From the NCBI RefSeq assembly GCF_040939455.1, contig NC_134113.1, forward strand, positions 11,952,501 through 12,016,500: a stretch of 64,000 nt of DNA, read 5' to 3'. The notes beneath the pieces are model-generated. The model was not told the origin of the DNA and made no database searches. It was given only the letters and a program-made list of their open reading frames with translations. This document shows, one piece after another, positions 13,273 to 26,069 of this stretch. Numbering within the stretch: position 1 is the first letter of the stretch; every line of letters begins with the position of its first letter. Origin of the DNA: Microcebus murinus (Eukaryota; Chordata; Mammalia; Primates; Cheirogaleidae). The translations under genes were made by a program, and so were the position numbers.

Positions 13273-14969
13273 TTAATCTTTCTTTATTTAATAAATGTTT
13301 GCTTAGCACTTCATATTTATTAGGCACCATGTGGGATTCTACATTCAACAAAACAGTCCCTACCAATCATAGTGAAGCTTTTAATCTAGCAGGGGAGTGA
13401 AAACACATACTCAAATTTGCTAAATATAAGGCTTTGAATTTAAATGTCTTGTTAAATTCTAATGTCTTGCACATTAGTGGTGCAAGCTAAATACTATGAG
13501 AATATAGAAAGGAAGGAATTACTTCTAACTGGAAATGGGAAAAAGTTTATAGACTGCTAAATTAGGGGAAAGAGCTATTCTATCTAACATTGTGGACTAC
13601 AAGAGAAAGTTAATAATAATTTATTTTCTCGATGAGATATACTTAAGTAGCTTAGCCTGTGATATTAGAAACAAAACATTTTTACATAAGCATAGAGGTA
13701 AATTCATGCCTGGAAATAATCATGTGAACTGTCATCTCATAGTTTCTCTGGAGGTGGTTGTACTTTTCTCCTGAACTTAGAATTTTGGAATATGGCCTGG
13801 AAATTTAATAGAAATATGAAACCATTTAACATTTTTACTATTAATAACATATACTTGGGGAAATATTCAGACATTGCAGAGTATACGAGACAAAACGTGA
13901 AATCACTTCTATCCCAATGTCATTCCCTTAGTATATAAATGTAATTGTTACATTATTAACAACAACAACAAAGTACTACTATAAAAATAAAATAATCCAC
14001 TAAGGATTTCTTCTTGACCTCCTAATAGAGGTTCACATTTCCCTACTTCTAGGAAACCAGAGCTTCTGCCTGGCTTGCATTTCTGTGTAACACCTAGTAC
14101 CTAGGCTACAAGTGGATTGTAGAAAATGTCTTTATCTCCCACTGCTAATTAATGTGTTTATTGAGTTGACAGAGCCACCTCTGTCAAGACTACCCCTGTG
14201 GGAGAATTCATACCGTGTACTTGTGTGCCAGAGTCTCATTCCCAGCAGGGCTGGAGCAGAGAATGGAAGCTGGAGTAAAAGCTACAAATTAGGATTAATG
14301 TCAGAGCCTGAGAAAAGTCCCCTTGGCCATGCTGATCTTAACTTGAAAACTGTGTCTTTTATCTTTTATCACTTATTTAGTAGACATTTCCTGTGGATTA
14401 CTGTAAGATTATGTTTATGCCTGGAGTTGGAACATAGATCTGTAGAGACCTTTGGTGCTCTTGCTCTGTTTCATTTACCAATTCACCTGAATTTGAATTC
14501 TTTTCTTTTTCATATTTGTCTTCAGGCCAGTAAATAAAGTGAGGGCTTCTGAAACAATGTGTTTTTTATGGCCAGATAGATACAGATAAATAGAGCACTG
14601 AGTAATTTGAAGAAGGGAGAGAATTATTTTATTTCCTTCTTAGGATGCAAGGAATAACTAAGGAGAAATCATATACAATATCCCAACCTAGAGATAATGA
14701 AAAGAAATTATGTAGTGGTGAGTAACAAAGGTAGACTTTTTCCCCTCAAAAATTTTATGGGTAAAAAATTGAAGGTTTTCATAGCATATTTTTTAAGAAC
14801 TAAGCAAAGGGAGAATTTTTATATATAGCAGTTTTTAGTACCAAGTAGAAATGATTGTCAGATATTGGAGCCAGCTAAATTTTGGGGTTGTATAACTTTC
14901 AAGTAGAAGACAATTATGAATTTTTGTTTCTAGGTGGGTTACTACCATTTTCTTTTTTTCCTTTCTTTT

Positions 14970-15103
14970 TCTTTTATTTTTTGTAGAGACAGGTTCTCCA
15001 CTGTATTGCCCGTGCTGGTTTCAAACTTCTGGCCTCAAGTGATCCTCCCATGTTGGCCTTCTAAAGTGCTAGAATTACAGGCATGAGCCACTGCACCCAG
15101 CCA
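14970..15103 (-). mobile_element. Alu monomer (FLAM-like), antisense
   Basis: One arm only, from TTTTTGTAGAGACAGG to CACTGCACCCAGCC. Confidence 0.75.
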
Positions 15104-15252
15104 ATCATTGTCTTAAGAGCACAATAATTCAATGTTTTAGCATATTGGCTTCCCCTTATTGATTATATATATTTTGTGTCATTCTTTTTAACATGAAAAG
15201 CAATATATTTTATAGGTTTATTATAAAAATAATACCTGCTTATTAGGGGCAC

Positions 15253-15415
15253 AAAGAAACTTTTGGGGGTTTTGGATAGATATGTTCACTGTCTTGATTG
15301 TGGTGATGATTTCATAAGTTATATATATATATCAAAACTTAGCAAATTGTACACTGTAAATAAATACAGATGCAGTTTATTGTATGACAGTTATACCTTG
15401 ATAAAACTTCCAAAA
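15253..15415 (+). mobile_element. L1 3' end fragment
   Basis: Sense L1M terminal sequence: AAACTTTTGGGGGTTTTGGA, TCTTGATTGTGGTGATGATT and CAAATTGTACACTGTAAAT, ending TTATACCTTGATAAA. Confidence 0.8.
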
Positions 15416-15429
15416 TTTTTTTTGCTGAT

Positions 15430-15690
15430 TTGATTAAAAAACAAATTATTTTGGTATCATATGCATTACTATGACTAGTAGTGAGGTTGAGCATTTTCAT
15501 TATATTACCTGTTTGTATTTTATCTTCTATGAATTGTTCAGTTATATCCTTTGCCTCTTTTTCTCTTGGCGTGTGTATGTGTCTTCTATCTTACCAATTT
15601 TATATAACCCACTCTGGCACTAGTGATGATAACCCAGTATATGTCTTAGCTGTTGCTAATATTTTTTTCTAGTTGATTTTTCTAATGACT
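15430..15690 (-). mobile_element. L1 3' region fragment, antisense
   Basis: T-rich sequence with GAGCATTTTCATTATATTAC and GTTATATCCTTTGCCTCTT, resembling antisense L1 3' UTR. Confidence 0.55.
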
Positions 15691-16002
15691 TTAAAGTCCA
15701 TTTCTCCTTTTCTCCCCATACTTTTACTCTCCCTCTCTTCTGCCCTCTCTGCCAACTATTCCAGAAAGACGGTGGCTCAAGACTTTACAGACTTGGATGT
15801 CTTCAGTAAAACAATGATTTTTCTTTTTATGGAATAAAATGGGAAATCAGGAGGTCATTTGTTGAGAAAGGAGGGTAGTGAGGGCTTTGCAAAATCCATA
15901 ACACAAGACTTAAACCCCTCTTTTGTATCTGAACTTGAAGACAGAACAGAAGTGAGAGAGAGGCTATGGACCAAAGTGGCCTCTGACAGTTTCCATATTT
16001 AC

Positions 16003-16150
16003 TGCATGTTCTTTATTGATATTTCAGGTATGATATTTCAGCCCTACTTTCATTCTTGATTTGGTAATTTATGTCTTCTCTCTTTTTTTCTTGGTCCTTC
16101 TATCTAAGGTTGGTTTGTTTTGCATGTTCTTTATTGATATTTCAGGTATG
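16003..16150. repeat. Perfect 30-base direct repeat flanking an 88-base L1 fragment
   Basis: TGCATGTTCTTTATTGATAT plus TTCAGGTATG occurs at 16003-16032 and identically at 16121-16150. Between them (16033-16120) lies a short antisense L1 ORF2 piece that is about 95% identical to 19372-19451 of this same intron region. There is no poly-A. See findings. Confidence 0.85.
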
Positions 16151-16913
16151 CTGGATCCTAGATAAGCATGTGGGAATGGATGTTACATGAAAGGGTATCC
16201 TGCTATGTTGTTAACCTTACATGGTAGCAGTAATTCTTTTGGCTCTGGGAAGTTTTTATTTAGTATTTTGAAGGAAAGTTTTTTTTTTTTTTATTAACCT
16301 GCTAAGACTTAAATCTCTACCTTGATATACAAAAAATAAGTTTTTAGTAATGTACTTTCTTCTGAATTCAATGCCTTAAAACCTAGAGGTCTATGTTGTC
16401 TTGTTTCCAGACTGTAATTTATAGTGTTGTTCTACCAGTTGGCTATGAATTGTCATTTTAAGGAAATCGATTTATTTCTCTTTGTTTTATTCCTAAGCAT
16501 TGGTAAAAAACTAGAGAGTATCCTAGAGAAAATACTAATGGCCCAAACTAATTTCATCTTTTACAGTAAAGCTTACCTTGTGTGAGAAATTTCCTGGCAT
16601 TTTTTTAAAAACTTGGTTTAAAGGGAAAAATTTTAACCTTTTGACATCTAGTCCACTAATATGGTTGTGGACCTATCTAATAGCCACAACATTGACATAA
16701 GTTGGAGTGTGTGTGCATGTGTCTGCATACATATGTCTATGTGTGTATGTATAATAATATTTTCCCCAGTCCTGGGCCAATAAGTGTTCTGTTTTACCTG
16801 TACAGTGAGAAAATATTCAGAGAATTCTGTATACTCACCTTAAAAATAATTATGTAACAAGGATTTAAAGTCACTTTTCCTCCTTATTTTCTCTTTCTCA
16901 TTGTTTGTTTTAG

Positions 16914-17138
16914 GGTAACCAGGAGCCAACAACAACTCCTGACGCAATGGTTCAGCCTTTTACTACCATCCCATTTCCACCACCTCCACAGAATGGAATT
17001 CCTACAGAATATGGAGTGCCACACACTCAGGACTATGCCGGCCAGACCAGTGAGCATAACCTGACACTCTATGGAAGTACACAAGCCCACGGAGAGCAGA
17101 GTAGCAACTCACCTAGCACACAAAACGGATCTCTTACG
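16914..17138 (+). CDS. RBFOX2: RBFOX2 coding exon A (N-terminal low-complexity region)
   Basis: RBFOX2 is a nuclear and cytoplasmic splicing regulator that binds UGCAUG in pre-mRNA through one RRM. This 225-base, phase 0-0 exon encodes 75 residues, from GNQEPTTTPDAM to STQNGSLT. It is rich in Pro, Gln, Ser and Thr, has no folded domain, and matches the region before the RRM in RBFOX2. The paralogs RBFOX1 and RBFOX3 differ clearly here, which fixes the gene identity. The acceptor is a pyrimidine tract ending TTTTAG and the donor is ACG|GTATGTG. The exon is open in frame and joins exon B in phase 0. Start codons upstream are outside the window, although an in-frame Met (GAC GCA ATG) lies at codon 12. 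I see no stop, frameshift or unusual codon use. Confidence 0.97.
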
Positions 17139-17170
17139 GTATGTGAATTATGAAGTAGAAAATGGAAGGA

Positions 17171-17176
17171 TGCATG
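17171..17176 (+). promoter_or_regulatory. UGCAUG motif 33 bases downstream of exon A
   Basis: A perfect TGCATG lies close downstream of the exon A donor, a position from which Fox proteins usually enhance exon inclusion. A single hexamer has a fair chance of arising at random (about 16 expected on one strand in 64 kb), so function is only an inference. Confidence 0.35.
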
Positions 17177-17679
17177 TCAATCATATACTTAATCATAAGA
17201 CCAGAAAGCCCTTTGAATTAATTTAGCATTTACATTTCATTACATAGCATTAATGTAATTTCAGTTCTATTCCAAGCATTGTAATTAGAAGATAGGGATT
17301 TAAAATTAAAACTCCCAGTTACTGCCCAGGAGCTTTTAGTCTAGAGATGAGACAGACAATATAATAGGGTAAGTATAGTGGTGAAAGTAAATTTAGAATG
17401 ATGCTGTTCTTTTCAACTTTACCAGTAACCTTCATTTTGCAAAATCTCGTGTTCCCTTCTATGCTCTCATCTACATATTCTCTCAGCTGCATTGTACATG
17501 CTCTCCTTCCTCCTCCTTGCAATGCTTAGTCTTCTTGGCTTTTGTGCTCTCCTGATTTCCCTGCTAAGTCTGAGTGTTTTGCTGATTCCTCCTCCTCTCT
17601 TCAACTTTTAAATGGTACAGTACTCCAAGTTTGGGTGCTAGAACCCCTTTCCTCTTATTTTAAGTCCTCTCTCTATATA

Positions 17680-17860
17680 ATTATATTACCAGATTCACTT
17701 AGTTGATCAAGCAAAACCTAGGAGTCATTCTTCATTTCCTTCATCTCTACATCTAATCCCTTAGCAAGTCTTGACAATCATAGCTGTAAAACATTTACTA
17801 CTTCAACCTCGTCTCTACATTTTACTACTACAGATGGAAGAGCTCAGCTTTTCTACTAGA
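17680..17860 (+). mobile_element. L2-like LINE fragment
   Basis: Contains CCTAGGAGTCATTCTTCATT and TCTACATCTAATCCCTTAGC, typical of the L2 3' region. Confidence 0.6.
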
Positions 17861-18005
17861 TTATGTAAGTTTGAGTCTCAATATTGCCTCTACTAAGTTG
17901 TATGACCTTGGGCCAGTTATTTAATCTCTCCCTGCCTTGGCTTGTTGTAAAATAAAGATAATAGTACCTGCCTCCAGAGGCTGTTAGGAGATTTAAAAGA
18001 GTTTA
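17858..18005 (-). mobile_element. MIR SINE fragment, antisense
   Basis: Antisense MIR: GTATGACCTTGGGCCAGTTA, TTTAATCTCTCCCTGCCTT and GATAATAGTACCTGCCTCC. Confidence 0.8.
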
Positions 18006-18019
18006 ATTCCCATAAGGTA

Positions 18020-18250
18020 TTTGTCACTGTCATTACCACTCTAGTCTAAACCTCATCACTTATTTCCTGTATTACCTCTGCCTAACTTATTCACTCTCCC
18101 CTTAGCAGCCAAGATGGTTTTGTTTTTTAATGCTGTTTTCCTGCTTAACTCTTAATAGTACCCTAACACAATTAGAATAAAATCCAAACTCTGTATTTGG
18201 TTTACTAGCTCCAGCCCACCTCTTCTATTTCACCTCTTGCTACTAACTTG
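18020..18250 (+). mobile_element. L2-like LINE fragment
   Basis: Contains TTCCTGCTTAACTCTTAATA and AGAATAAAATCCAAACTC, standard L2 3' motifs. Confidence 0.7.
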
Positions 18251-18475
18251 CTGAAATAAAGGAAATGTCATAAATTAACAATAGGTATGTATCATGTACA
18301 TATCAATAATATGTGCAATTGTATTGTCTGTGGGATTGTGGGTGTATTTCTAAAGATAGAAGTGTTCTATACTCTGTATAGAAAGACCTATCTTTAGTTT
18401 TTAGATTTCTTTTTTCCTTTCCTATATCTGTTTATCAGAAAGAGAGATTTATTCAGCCTTTAAGCCACTTGGTAA

Positions 18476-18765
<290 letters not shown>

Positions 18766-19179
18766 AAGTCTTAGAGTAGAAGCTTCTGTTCCGTAAAGAT
18801 GCATTTAACCTGCAAATACTTTCCATGTTTTTAGATTAGATACTGAACCACAAAGGAATCCCTTCTTTCCTTGAAAACATGTTTTCAATGTTAATTAGTT
18901 ATATATAAATGCATAAGTTTATATTTCATAGATAAACGGACTATAATAGATAATTTATTTGAAGAGTCTAGGCATGATAGGTAACAAATGAGACTTTCCA
19001 TAGCATATGTTCTAGAATCATGAATATACAGGCTGCTATATTGGCTGCATTTCCAAAATAACTTTCAAATGATCGTGAATTCACAGTCCTAGCTGAACAA
19101 CTATTTCAACTCAAGAAGTGAAAAAGAAGAAATAAAATATGTATTTGAGCCATTTCAAAATATTTTAATTATTAAATCT

Positions 19180-20330
19180 GTTTCTATACTAGTTATCAGT
19201 CTATTTTCTTTCTTTTTTTTTTTTCTATTTTTATTCTCTATTTCCTGTCAGTTTTGCTAATTTGTGTCTTTTTAGGAATTTGTTTCATCTACATTGTCAA
19301 TTTTCTTGGTATAAAGTTATTCATAATAATCTTATATCCTTTTAATTTTTATAGGGTCTATGGTGATAGCACTACTTTCATTCTTGATTTGGTAATTATG
19401 TCTTCTCTCTTTTTTTCTTGATCCTTCTATCTAAAGCTGGTTTGTTTTGCAAATTTTTCCAGAAAACCAGCTTTTGGCTTCATTGCTTTTTATTTGTTAT
19501 TCTTCTGTTTTATATTTTATTGATTTCCACTCAGGTCCTTATTATTTGCTTCCTTATACTTGCTTTGGGTTTGATTTGGTCTTATTTTCCTCACTTCTCA
19601 AGTGGGAGGCTTAAGTGATTGATTTTAGATTTTCTTCCTTTTTGTGTTTAAAGCTATAAATTTCCCTCGAAGTTTCCTTTTAGCTGCATCCCATAAAATC
19701 TGATCTGTTGTATTGTCATTTTCATTTCATTCAATACATTTTTCAAAATTTCTTTATGGTTTCTTCTTTGATCCTGAGTTGTGTAGAAGTATGTTGTTTA
19801 ATTTACAAATGTTTGGGGATTTCCCAAATTTCTTTTTTGTTGTTTCTTGATTTATAATTTAATTTATTTGTGGTTTGAGAACATACTTTCCACAATTTCA
19901 ATTTTTAGAAATTTACTGAGACTTGTTTTAGTAGATGGTCTATCCTACAAGAATGTTCCTAACCAATTGGTTCTTTTATCAATATGAAGTGTCAGTCTTT
20001 GTCTCTATTACTATTTCTTGTTAAGTCTATTTTATCTGATATAAATATAACCATTTTAGACCTCTCATGGTTGCTGTTTCCACAACATAACCCTTTCCAT
20101 CATTTTATTTCAAATACTTTGAATCTAAAGTGTATCTCTTGTTTAAAAATACAACTGGATCTTGCTGCTTTATCCAGTCTGATAATTTCCATCTTTTTAT
20201 CAGAGCGTTCAGTCTATTTACATTTTAATGTAATTACTAACATAGGTGGATTTATGTCTACCATTTTACTATGTCTCTTGTCTTTTTTTTCTTTGTTCCT
20301 TCTTTAGTGATCTCTGTTAAATAATTTTTA
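19180..20330 (-). mobile_element. L1 LINE fragment, antisense ORF2 region
   Basis: Diverged antisense L1 ORF2: CTTCTCTCTTTTTTTCTTGA, GCTATAAATTTCCCTCGAAG, GCTGCATCCCATAAAATCTG and GAGAACATACTTTCCACAA occur in the right order. No open ORF2 remains. The TG repeat at 20453 is just beyond it. Confidence 0.85.
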
Positions 20331-20452
20331 CTATACCTTTTAACTCCCTTTGTGATTTTTTTATTAGTTATTTTTTTTGTGTGGTTATTGTTACATTTAC
20401 ATAGTGCTTGGTCAAGGGATTACATCTCAGTTACCAGAACCTACTGATGGTC

Positions 20453-20480
20453 GTGTGTGTGTGTGCATGTGTGTGTGTGT
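20453..20480 (+). repeat. (TG)n repeat with GCATG interruption
   Basis: Simple repeat; the TGCATG inside it is a by-product of the repeat. Confidence 0.85.
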
Positions 20481-20639
20481 ACATTATTCTGATAAAATAT
20501 GGCAGCTTTGCTCCAATATGGCTTCATTCCCCACACTCCTTTGTGCTATTTTCAATCATATATTTTTACCTGTATATATTAGAAATATAATACAGTGTCA
20601 TAATTATTGTTTTAAACAATCTTAAGTGATTATTTCTTA

Positions 20640-21130
20640 AAGACTTTATTTTTTTTTTAGAGCAATTTTAGGTTCACTGCAAAATTGAGAGGAAGGTACA
20701 GACCTGTACCTCTCCTCCCACACTCCCATTGCCTCTCCCACTATCAACATCTCCCACCAGAGGGTTGCATTTGATAAACCAATGCAACAGAGATAAACCT
20801 ATATTGATATATCATTATCACATAAAGTCCGTAGTTTACCTTAGGGTTCATTCTTGGTGTTGTACATTCTATGGGTTTGGATAAATATATAACAAGTATC
20901 TACCATTATAGTATCATAGAGAGTAGTTTCATTGCCCAAAAAATCCTCAGTGCTTTGCTTGTTCATCCTTTCCTCCTCGTGCTTTCTCTTTCACCCCTCT
21001 ACATCTACTGATGTTTTTACTGTCTGTATAGTTTTGCCTTTTCCAGCATATCATATAATTGGAATCATACAATATGTAGCTTTTTTAGATTGGCTTCTTC
21101 ACTTAATTATATGCATTTTAGTTTCTACTT
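20640..21130 (-). mobile_element. L1 3' end, antisense
   Basis: Begins like the complement of an L1 3' terminus (AAAGACTTTATTTTTTTTT, GGTTCACTGCAAAATTGAGA) and continues with ATCATACAATATGTAGC-type 3' UTR sequence. Confidence 0.75.
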
Positions 21131-21133
21131 TTT

Positions 21134-21327
21134 GGCGGGATGGGGGGACAGACTCTCACTCTGTTGCCCTAGCTAGAGTGCAGTGGCGCATTCTAGTTCA
21201 CTGCACCTTCAGCTTTTGGGCTCAAGTGATCCTCCTGCCTCAGCCTCCCAAGCAGCTAGGACTACAGGCATGTGCCACTGCGCCCAGCTCATTTTTTCTA
21301 TTTTTAGTAGAGACCTGTGTCTCCATA
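21134..21327 (-). mobile_element. Truncated Alu, antisense
   Basis: Left arm and part of the right arm are present, ending at TTTTTAGTAGAGACC. It sits within old L1-type sequence. Confidence 0.8.
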
Positions 21328-21830
21328 GCTTAATAGTCAACCAGTGATTAGGGTAGAGGTTGTTTATGCACCCTCTGTCATTCCAGCTGCTTGTGGGTTG
21401 GAAAATGCATTCAGAATTCAGCCAGTTCTCAAGTCTGCCTTGGGTTTTTCTTTCTGTTGAGACCCCTCGTGTCCTACTCAATCCATGTAGTTTCACAGCC
21501 ACCCAGGGATGTGAGGAGAGCATATCTACCCCTTCCATGATTCTCTTCTTTCTGGGATCTCCCCTTTGGATTTGTAGCTGGCCCACCACTCACCCCACAG
21601 ACCACAACCTCAAGCTGTGTTCTCCCTGTCAGGTTCCTACCAGGTTTTCTACTTTTGGCTGACAAAGCTGTGGGTTTTCTACTAGTCCCTTCATCTCCCC
21701 GTTGTCCCAAGTCAAGTCTGCCCTCTCTGGCAACAAAAGCTGCTGGTTTTCATGGTTCCAGCCCTGCCCTGATAAAGCTAAGTTTTAAGGCATTAAGTTT
21801 GCATACTCCTAATAGTTATACTCTAAGCTC
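21328..21830. other. Intronic sequence, possibly old L1 or LTR
   Basis: GC-richer than its surroundings, with overlapping open frames of 78-126 codons on both strands that share no recognisable family. I read them as chance frames in repeat-derived sequence. Confidence 0.3.
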
Positions 21831-22414
21831 TAGCAGTTTTTCAGGAAATTTCTCTGTTTATTGTCTGCTTTGATTGTGTTCCAGAATCCTTGAAGGGCTA
21901 TTTTTGACAACTTTGTCCAGTTTTCCTATTGTCGTTTTGTTTTGAGGAAGTGGTTCACTGACCTGTTCATGCTCTCATAGCCAGAAGTCCTTCCCCTGAA
22001 TCATTTCATGACATTTTACATTTATTCACTGCACCTCTCCTCACCATTGCCCACTTCTCTTTCTTTTTTTTCCCTTATTGCTATATTTCCAATTGTTTCA
22101 GACCCCTAGATGGTATATTTCTAATGGCAGTAATTAAGGGCAAGCTATGCTCCTTAATATATATAATTAAAACTATGTTCCTCATCCATACTAGAAACTG
22201 TTCACTATATAATTTTGCATATCAACCAATTTGAGTTCCTGAAGAGATATTGAAATAAGAATAGGATCAACAGCCATACCACCTTGAACATGCCCTATCT
22301 CGTCTGAAATAAGAATAGGAATCCATATGTATAGATAGTGAGTTTATTGATGCTAAAAATAGCTGAAGAAAAAATAGAAAATCCTTTGAGTTGTACCTAT
22401 GAACAGAGATGACT

Positions 22415-23045
22415 GTTTATAGTCATTGATCCTCCTAGCAGGTACTTAGCATCTTTTGCCACTCAGTCCAAGTGTCATCTCTGCTGAAAAGTCTTCTGTG
22501 ACCTTTCTAGGCAAAGCTAGATTTGTGTATCCTTCATTTGGGCTCAAATCGAATCCTGAGCTGACCACTTTTTTTTTTTTTTTTTGAGACAGTCTTTCTT
22601 TGTGGCCTTGGATAGAGTGCAGTGGTGTCATTGTAGCTCACTACAGCCTCAAACTCCTGGGCTCAAGTGATCCTCTTGTCTCACCCTCCCAAGTAGCTGG
22701 TACTACAGGTTCACACTACCATGTCCAGCTTATTTTTCTATTTTTTGTAGATATAAGGTCTCACTTTTGCTCAGGCAGGTCTAGAACTCCTGAGCTCAGG
22801 TGATCCTCCTGCCTCGACCTCCCAGAGTTTTAGGATTAAGAGTGTGATCCTCCGCGCCTAGCTTCATGAGCTGACCACTTTTTGTGGAATGTATTAGTAT
22901 AAGCTAATGTTTTTGATTCACTTTTGTTTTCCTGACTAAACTATAAGCTTTTATAGAAAATGTTTTTTTTGTTCATCTTTGCATTCCCCAACTTATCACA
23001 GTGCTTGACATATAATAGGTACTCAGTAAATACTTCTTGGGAGAA
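22415..23045 (+). mobile_element. L2 LINE 3' end, split by an Alu
   Basis: L2 motifs before the Alu (CAAGTGTCATCTCTGCTGA) and after it (GACTAAACTATAAGCTTTT, GACATATAATAGGTACTCAG) are collinear once the Alu at 22574-22866 is taken out. Confidence 0.8.
22574..22866 (-). mobile_element. Alu SINE, old, with clear target duplication
   Basis: Antisense dimer flanked by TGAGCTGACCACTTTTT at 22557-22573 and 22867-22883. Confidence 0.9.
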
Positions 23046-23689
23046 AAATGAAACTAGGTATAGGTGTACTATGATACTTCTGAGGAGAGAGAGGCCTGGG
23101 CTTTTTGAAGATAGCATTGATCTGGGCCTTGTATTAACAGTGATTATAATTCGAATAAGAATGGGTGGTGGTGGTGGGAAGAGTTAAAGTCAGTTTTCAA
23201 AGCAAAGATGTAGAGATAGGAAAAATCAAAACGTCATTGGATAAAAGCATGGGATTCTATTCGATGGAAGCTTCAGGTGTCTGGTGGAGACTAGGGGGAA
23301 ATAAGGTGGGAAAAGGGTCAATTGAATCCAAACTGGGAAGGGTATTTTAATCCCAGGCTCAGATATATGGACTTCATTGAAGGTTTTGAGCAAGGAAATG
23401 AAGTGAGCAGCATTGTGCTTTCAGAAGATTAATTTGTAGTAGCATATGCAAGATAAACAGGAGCAGGTATTAATAGAATGGATAGAAAATAATCTTATGC
23501 TTAGAGTCAGCAGTGTGGCTCTGAACCTCTAGGGGGTTACAGTGGTTATGTAGAGGAGAGAATGAATTCAAGAGGAATTATGAAGGGAGAATATATAGGA
23601 TTAGGCAGCTGGTTGGATGAGTAAAATAAGAAGGTAAATAAAGATTGTATCATCCTTATTATAATGACTGTATCTTGAATAAATCATTT

Positions 23690-23800
23690 TGCCCCCAAAT
23701 TTCAGTTTCTAGAGCTATCAGATGAAACTAATAATGCCTATTTGATTGTACAGGGTTGTAGTGAGCATAAATGGAGAAGTGCTTTGGAAATTACTTGTTT
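23690..23800 (-). mobile_element. MIR SINE fragment, antisense
   Basis: TTTCAGTTTCTAGAGCTATC, AATGCCTATTTGATTGTAC and GGGTTGTAGTGAGCATAAAT follow antisense MIR. Confidence 0.65.
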
Positions 23801-24329
23801 AACTAGTTCCATCAGAAAATTATTTTTAACCATCTTAGGTCTTTATAGGCAGTTGCCTCTATTTGTACTATTTGTGCTTTTTATTACTGTGAGCTACAGC
23901 TGCATTGTAGTGTAACTCTTGTTTATGTGGAAAAGTCTTATCTTCATGGAGAGAATAAAAAGAAAGGACTTATCATACAAAAATAAGAATAAAGCATTGA
24001 AATCTGGAATTTTTATTTTTAAAAATGTATTTTAGAAATTGATTTTAACATTGTTCTAGAAGCTTCTGTTCTTAAGACGAGAGCTTGTTTTGACAGTCAG
24101 TTGATCCCATACTGTGCATTAGCAAAAGAAGTAGTGGTTAGGGGTCTGCCACCTGGGTCTGCAGACTCTTGATCATCACCAGGCCTGCCTGCAGAGAAGA
24201 AGGGACCTCTGTTCCTAGATGTTTAGATTATTTTGCTTAATAACAAATGCATTTGAAGTAGACAAGCTTTAGTGAATAATCTTCAGATATGAGGTTTATT
24301 TTTGTGTGTGTAATCTAACTACCTATTGG

Positions 24330-24420
24330 ATTATATTTTTCTTGAGGCCAGGAAATAATACTTACCCTCTTTTTATCACCCCTACTGGGATATGATAGAT
24401 GCTCAGTAAGCTCTTTTTAA
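24330..24420 (+). mobile_element. L2 LINE 3' end fragment
   Basis: CTTGAGGCCAGGAAATAATA and GATAGATGCTCAGTAAGCTC, typical of the L2 terminus. Confidence 0.65.
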
Positions 24421-24819
24421 TGGGGGGGGGGGCTGATAGTTGTTCTAAAGGTGTTAGAAATATACTATTAAAAATACTGAGTTAACATACCAGTTTAGAT
24501 AACAGAATTCATTTCTCTAGCATTTTCCCACATAATGTAAATACTTTTCCTTTTCTTAGTTTGACATAATTGGAATTCTTTACTTAGGAGACATAGCATG
24601 TTAATTGAGTCTTTCACTTAAATGGAAGATTTTCATTAGGAAAATTAAAAAAATTTTATTTTCCCTTACATACTCTTCAAAACATAATTTAGAGCCATCC
24701 TATTTTAAATTAAAGTTCTTCAAAATATAATTTAGAGCTATCTTACTTTAAATCAAAGTATCAGTCCTTAAATAAGTTTAAAAAAATATGTACATATATA
24801 GGGGCTACTTAATAATAAC

Positions 24820-25080
24820 AACATAATCAATACATTTGAGTGCTTATTCTGTACCAGATACAGTTTGAAGCACTTTCTATGTATTAACTCCATTGAACTA
24901 TCACAACCACCCTGTGAAATAGACAGAGTCATTATTCCACTTTTACAGATGAAGAAATTGAGGCCTAGAGAGATTCAGTAACTAGTCCAAGTTCACACAA
25001 CTAGTAAGTGGAAGCAGTGTGAGGATTTGAACACAGGTTATCTGCCTTGCAGAGCCTGCATCTTTTCTCATAAATTACAT
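24820..25080 (+). mobile_element. MIR SINE, near full length
   Basis: MIR in order: GAGTGCTTATTCTGTACCAG, TATGTATTAACTCCATTGA, CACTTTTACAGATGAAGAAA, ACACAACTAGTAAGTGG and GGATTTGAACACAGG. Confidence 0.9.
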
Positions 25081-26069
25081 TGTTATTGTCATTATAACAG
25101 ATTTTTATATATATAATTGTTATGTGCACGTTACTGTACTAGGTATACTTAAAAATGTAAAATAAAGCCCTTGCCCTCAATGAACCTATAAAAGTCCAAA
25201 TAGAAAAATAAAATATAGTTAAGTGCTAGAGGGAGAGAGAGTAGTGAAGTGGGTTCATTAAGATATGCTTTTGGAGGTAGGTACTACTTTCCCTAAATGT
25301 TGATGAACCCATTATGGTCACAGTTGAGTGGAGGATCTTGCAGGCAGGGGCAATGATATACAACAGTAGTTTTCTTTTTTTTAAGTCCACAAATCTCTGG
25401 CAGCTCCCACTTTTGCCAGTGGGAGGCCACAAGGTCAAACTATTTTCATGACAATACCAAGACATTATTTGCTGTTTTCCCTATATTGGCTTTGGCAATC
25501 AGTACAAGAGCAATGGTGGGTAAAATTGCCTATATGTTAGCATGAATCAGGGCAGCGACACCAAACTATGCTACTGGCAGTCATTATATTCTTCACTGTC
25601 ACGAACTCACAGGAACACACACAAAAAATATTTGTTTAAAAATGTCCTTGATGAAACAGTAAAAAGTATGAATTTTGTTCATTTCCCACCATGATCTTTT
25701 TCATATTTTTCATGGCAAAGTGTAAGATATTTGTAAAGCATTTGTGCAGCACATCAAGATATTTTCATTGTTTCAAGGACAATACTTGTGTGATTGAGTT
25801 GCAAGCTGACTAGCTACTTTTTTCATGGAATATAATTTTTTTCTTGTAAAAACAAATGATTGACAAACCATGATATTCAGATTTGGATATCTGGCAGACA
25901 TTTTCTTGAAAATGAAGTAGGCCTGTCACTTCAAGGAAAAACTGATAGTCTTTGTTTCCACTGGTAAAATTTAAGCTTTTCAGCAAAAATTAGAATTTTG
26001 AAAAAGTTGTATTCTTTACTGTACACTTGAGAACTGCTCATTTCATAAAAGATTTTTCTGATGAGATCA

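Noticed and set aside
14112..14537. 141-codon plus-strand open frame, the longest in the window
   Set aside because: No recognisable domain, not bounded by splice sites, ordinary intronic composition; a frame of this length is possible by chance in 64 kb.
16003..16126. TGCATG at both ends of the 30-base duplication
   Set aside because: Part of the duplicated flank, about 0.8-0.9 kb before exon A; no reason to call it a Fox site.
20461..20470. TGCATG inside a TG repeat
   Set aside because: By-product of the simple repeat and far from any exon.
21209..21589. 126-codon minus-strand frame
   Set aside because: Starts in an Alu fragment and runs through old repeat-like sequence; overlapping frames on the other strand are equally long.
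24422..24432. Run of eleven G as a possible quadruplex
   Set aside because: A single homopolymer; no spaced G-tracts around it.
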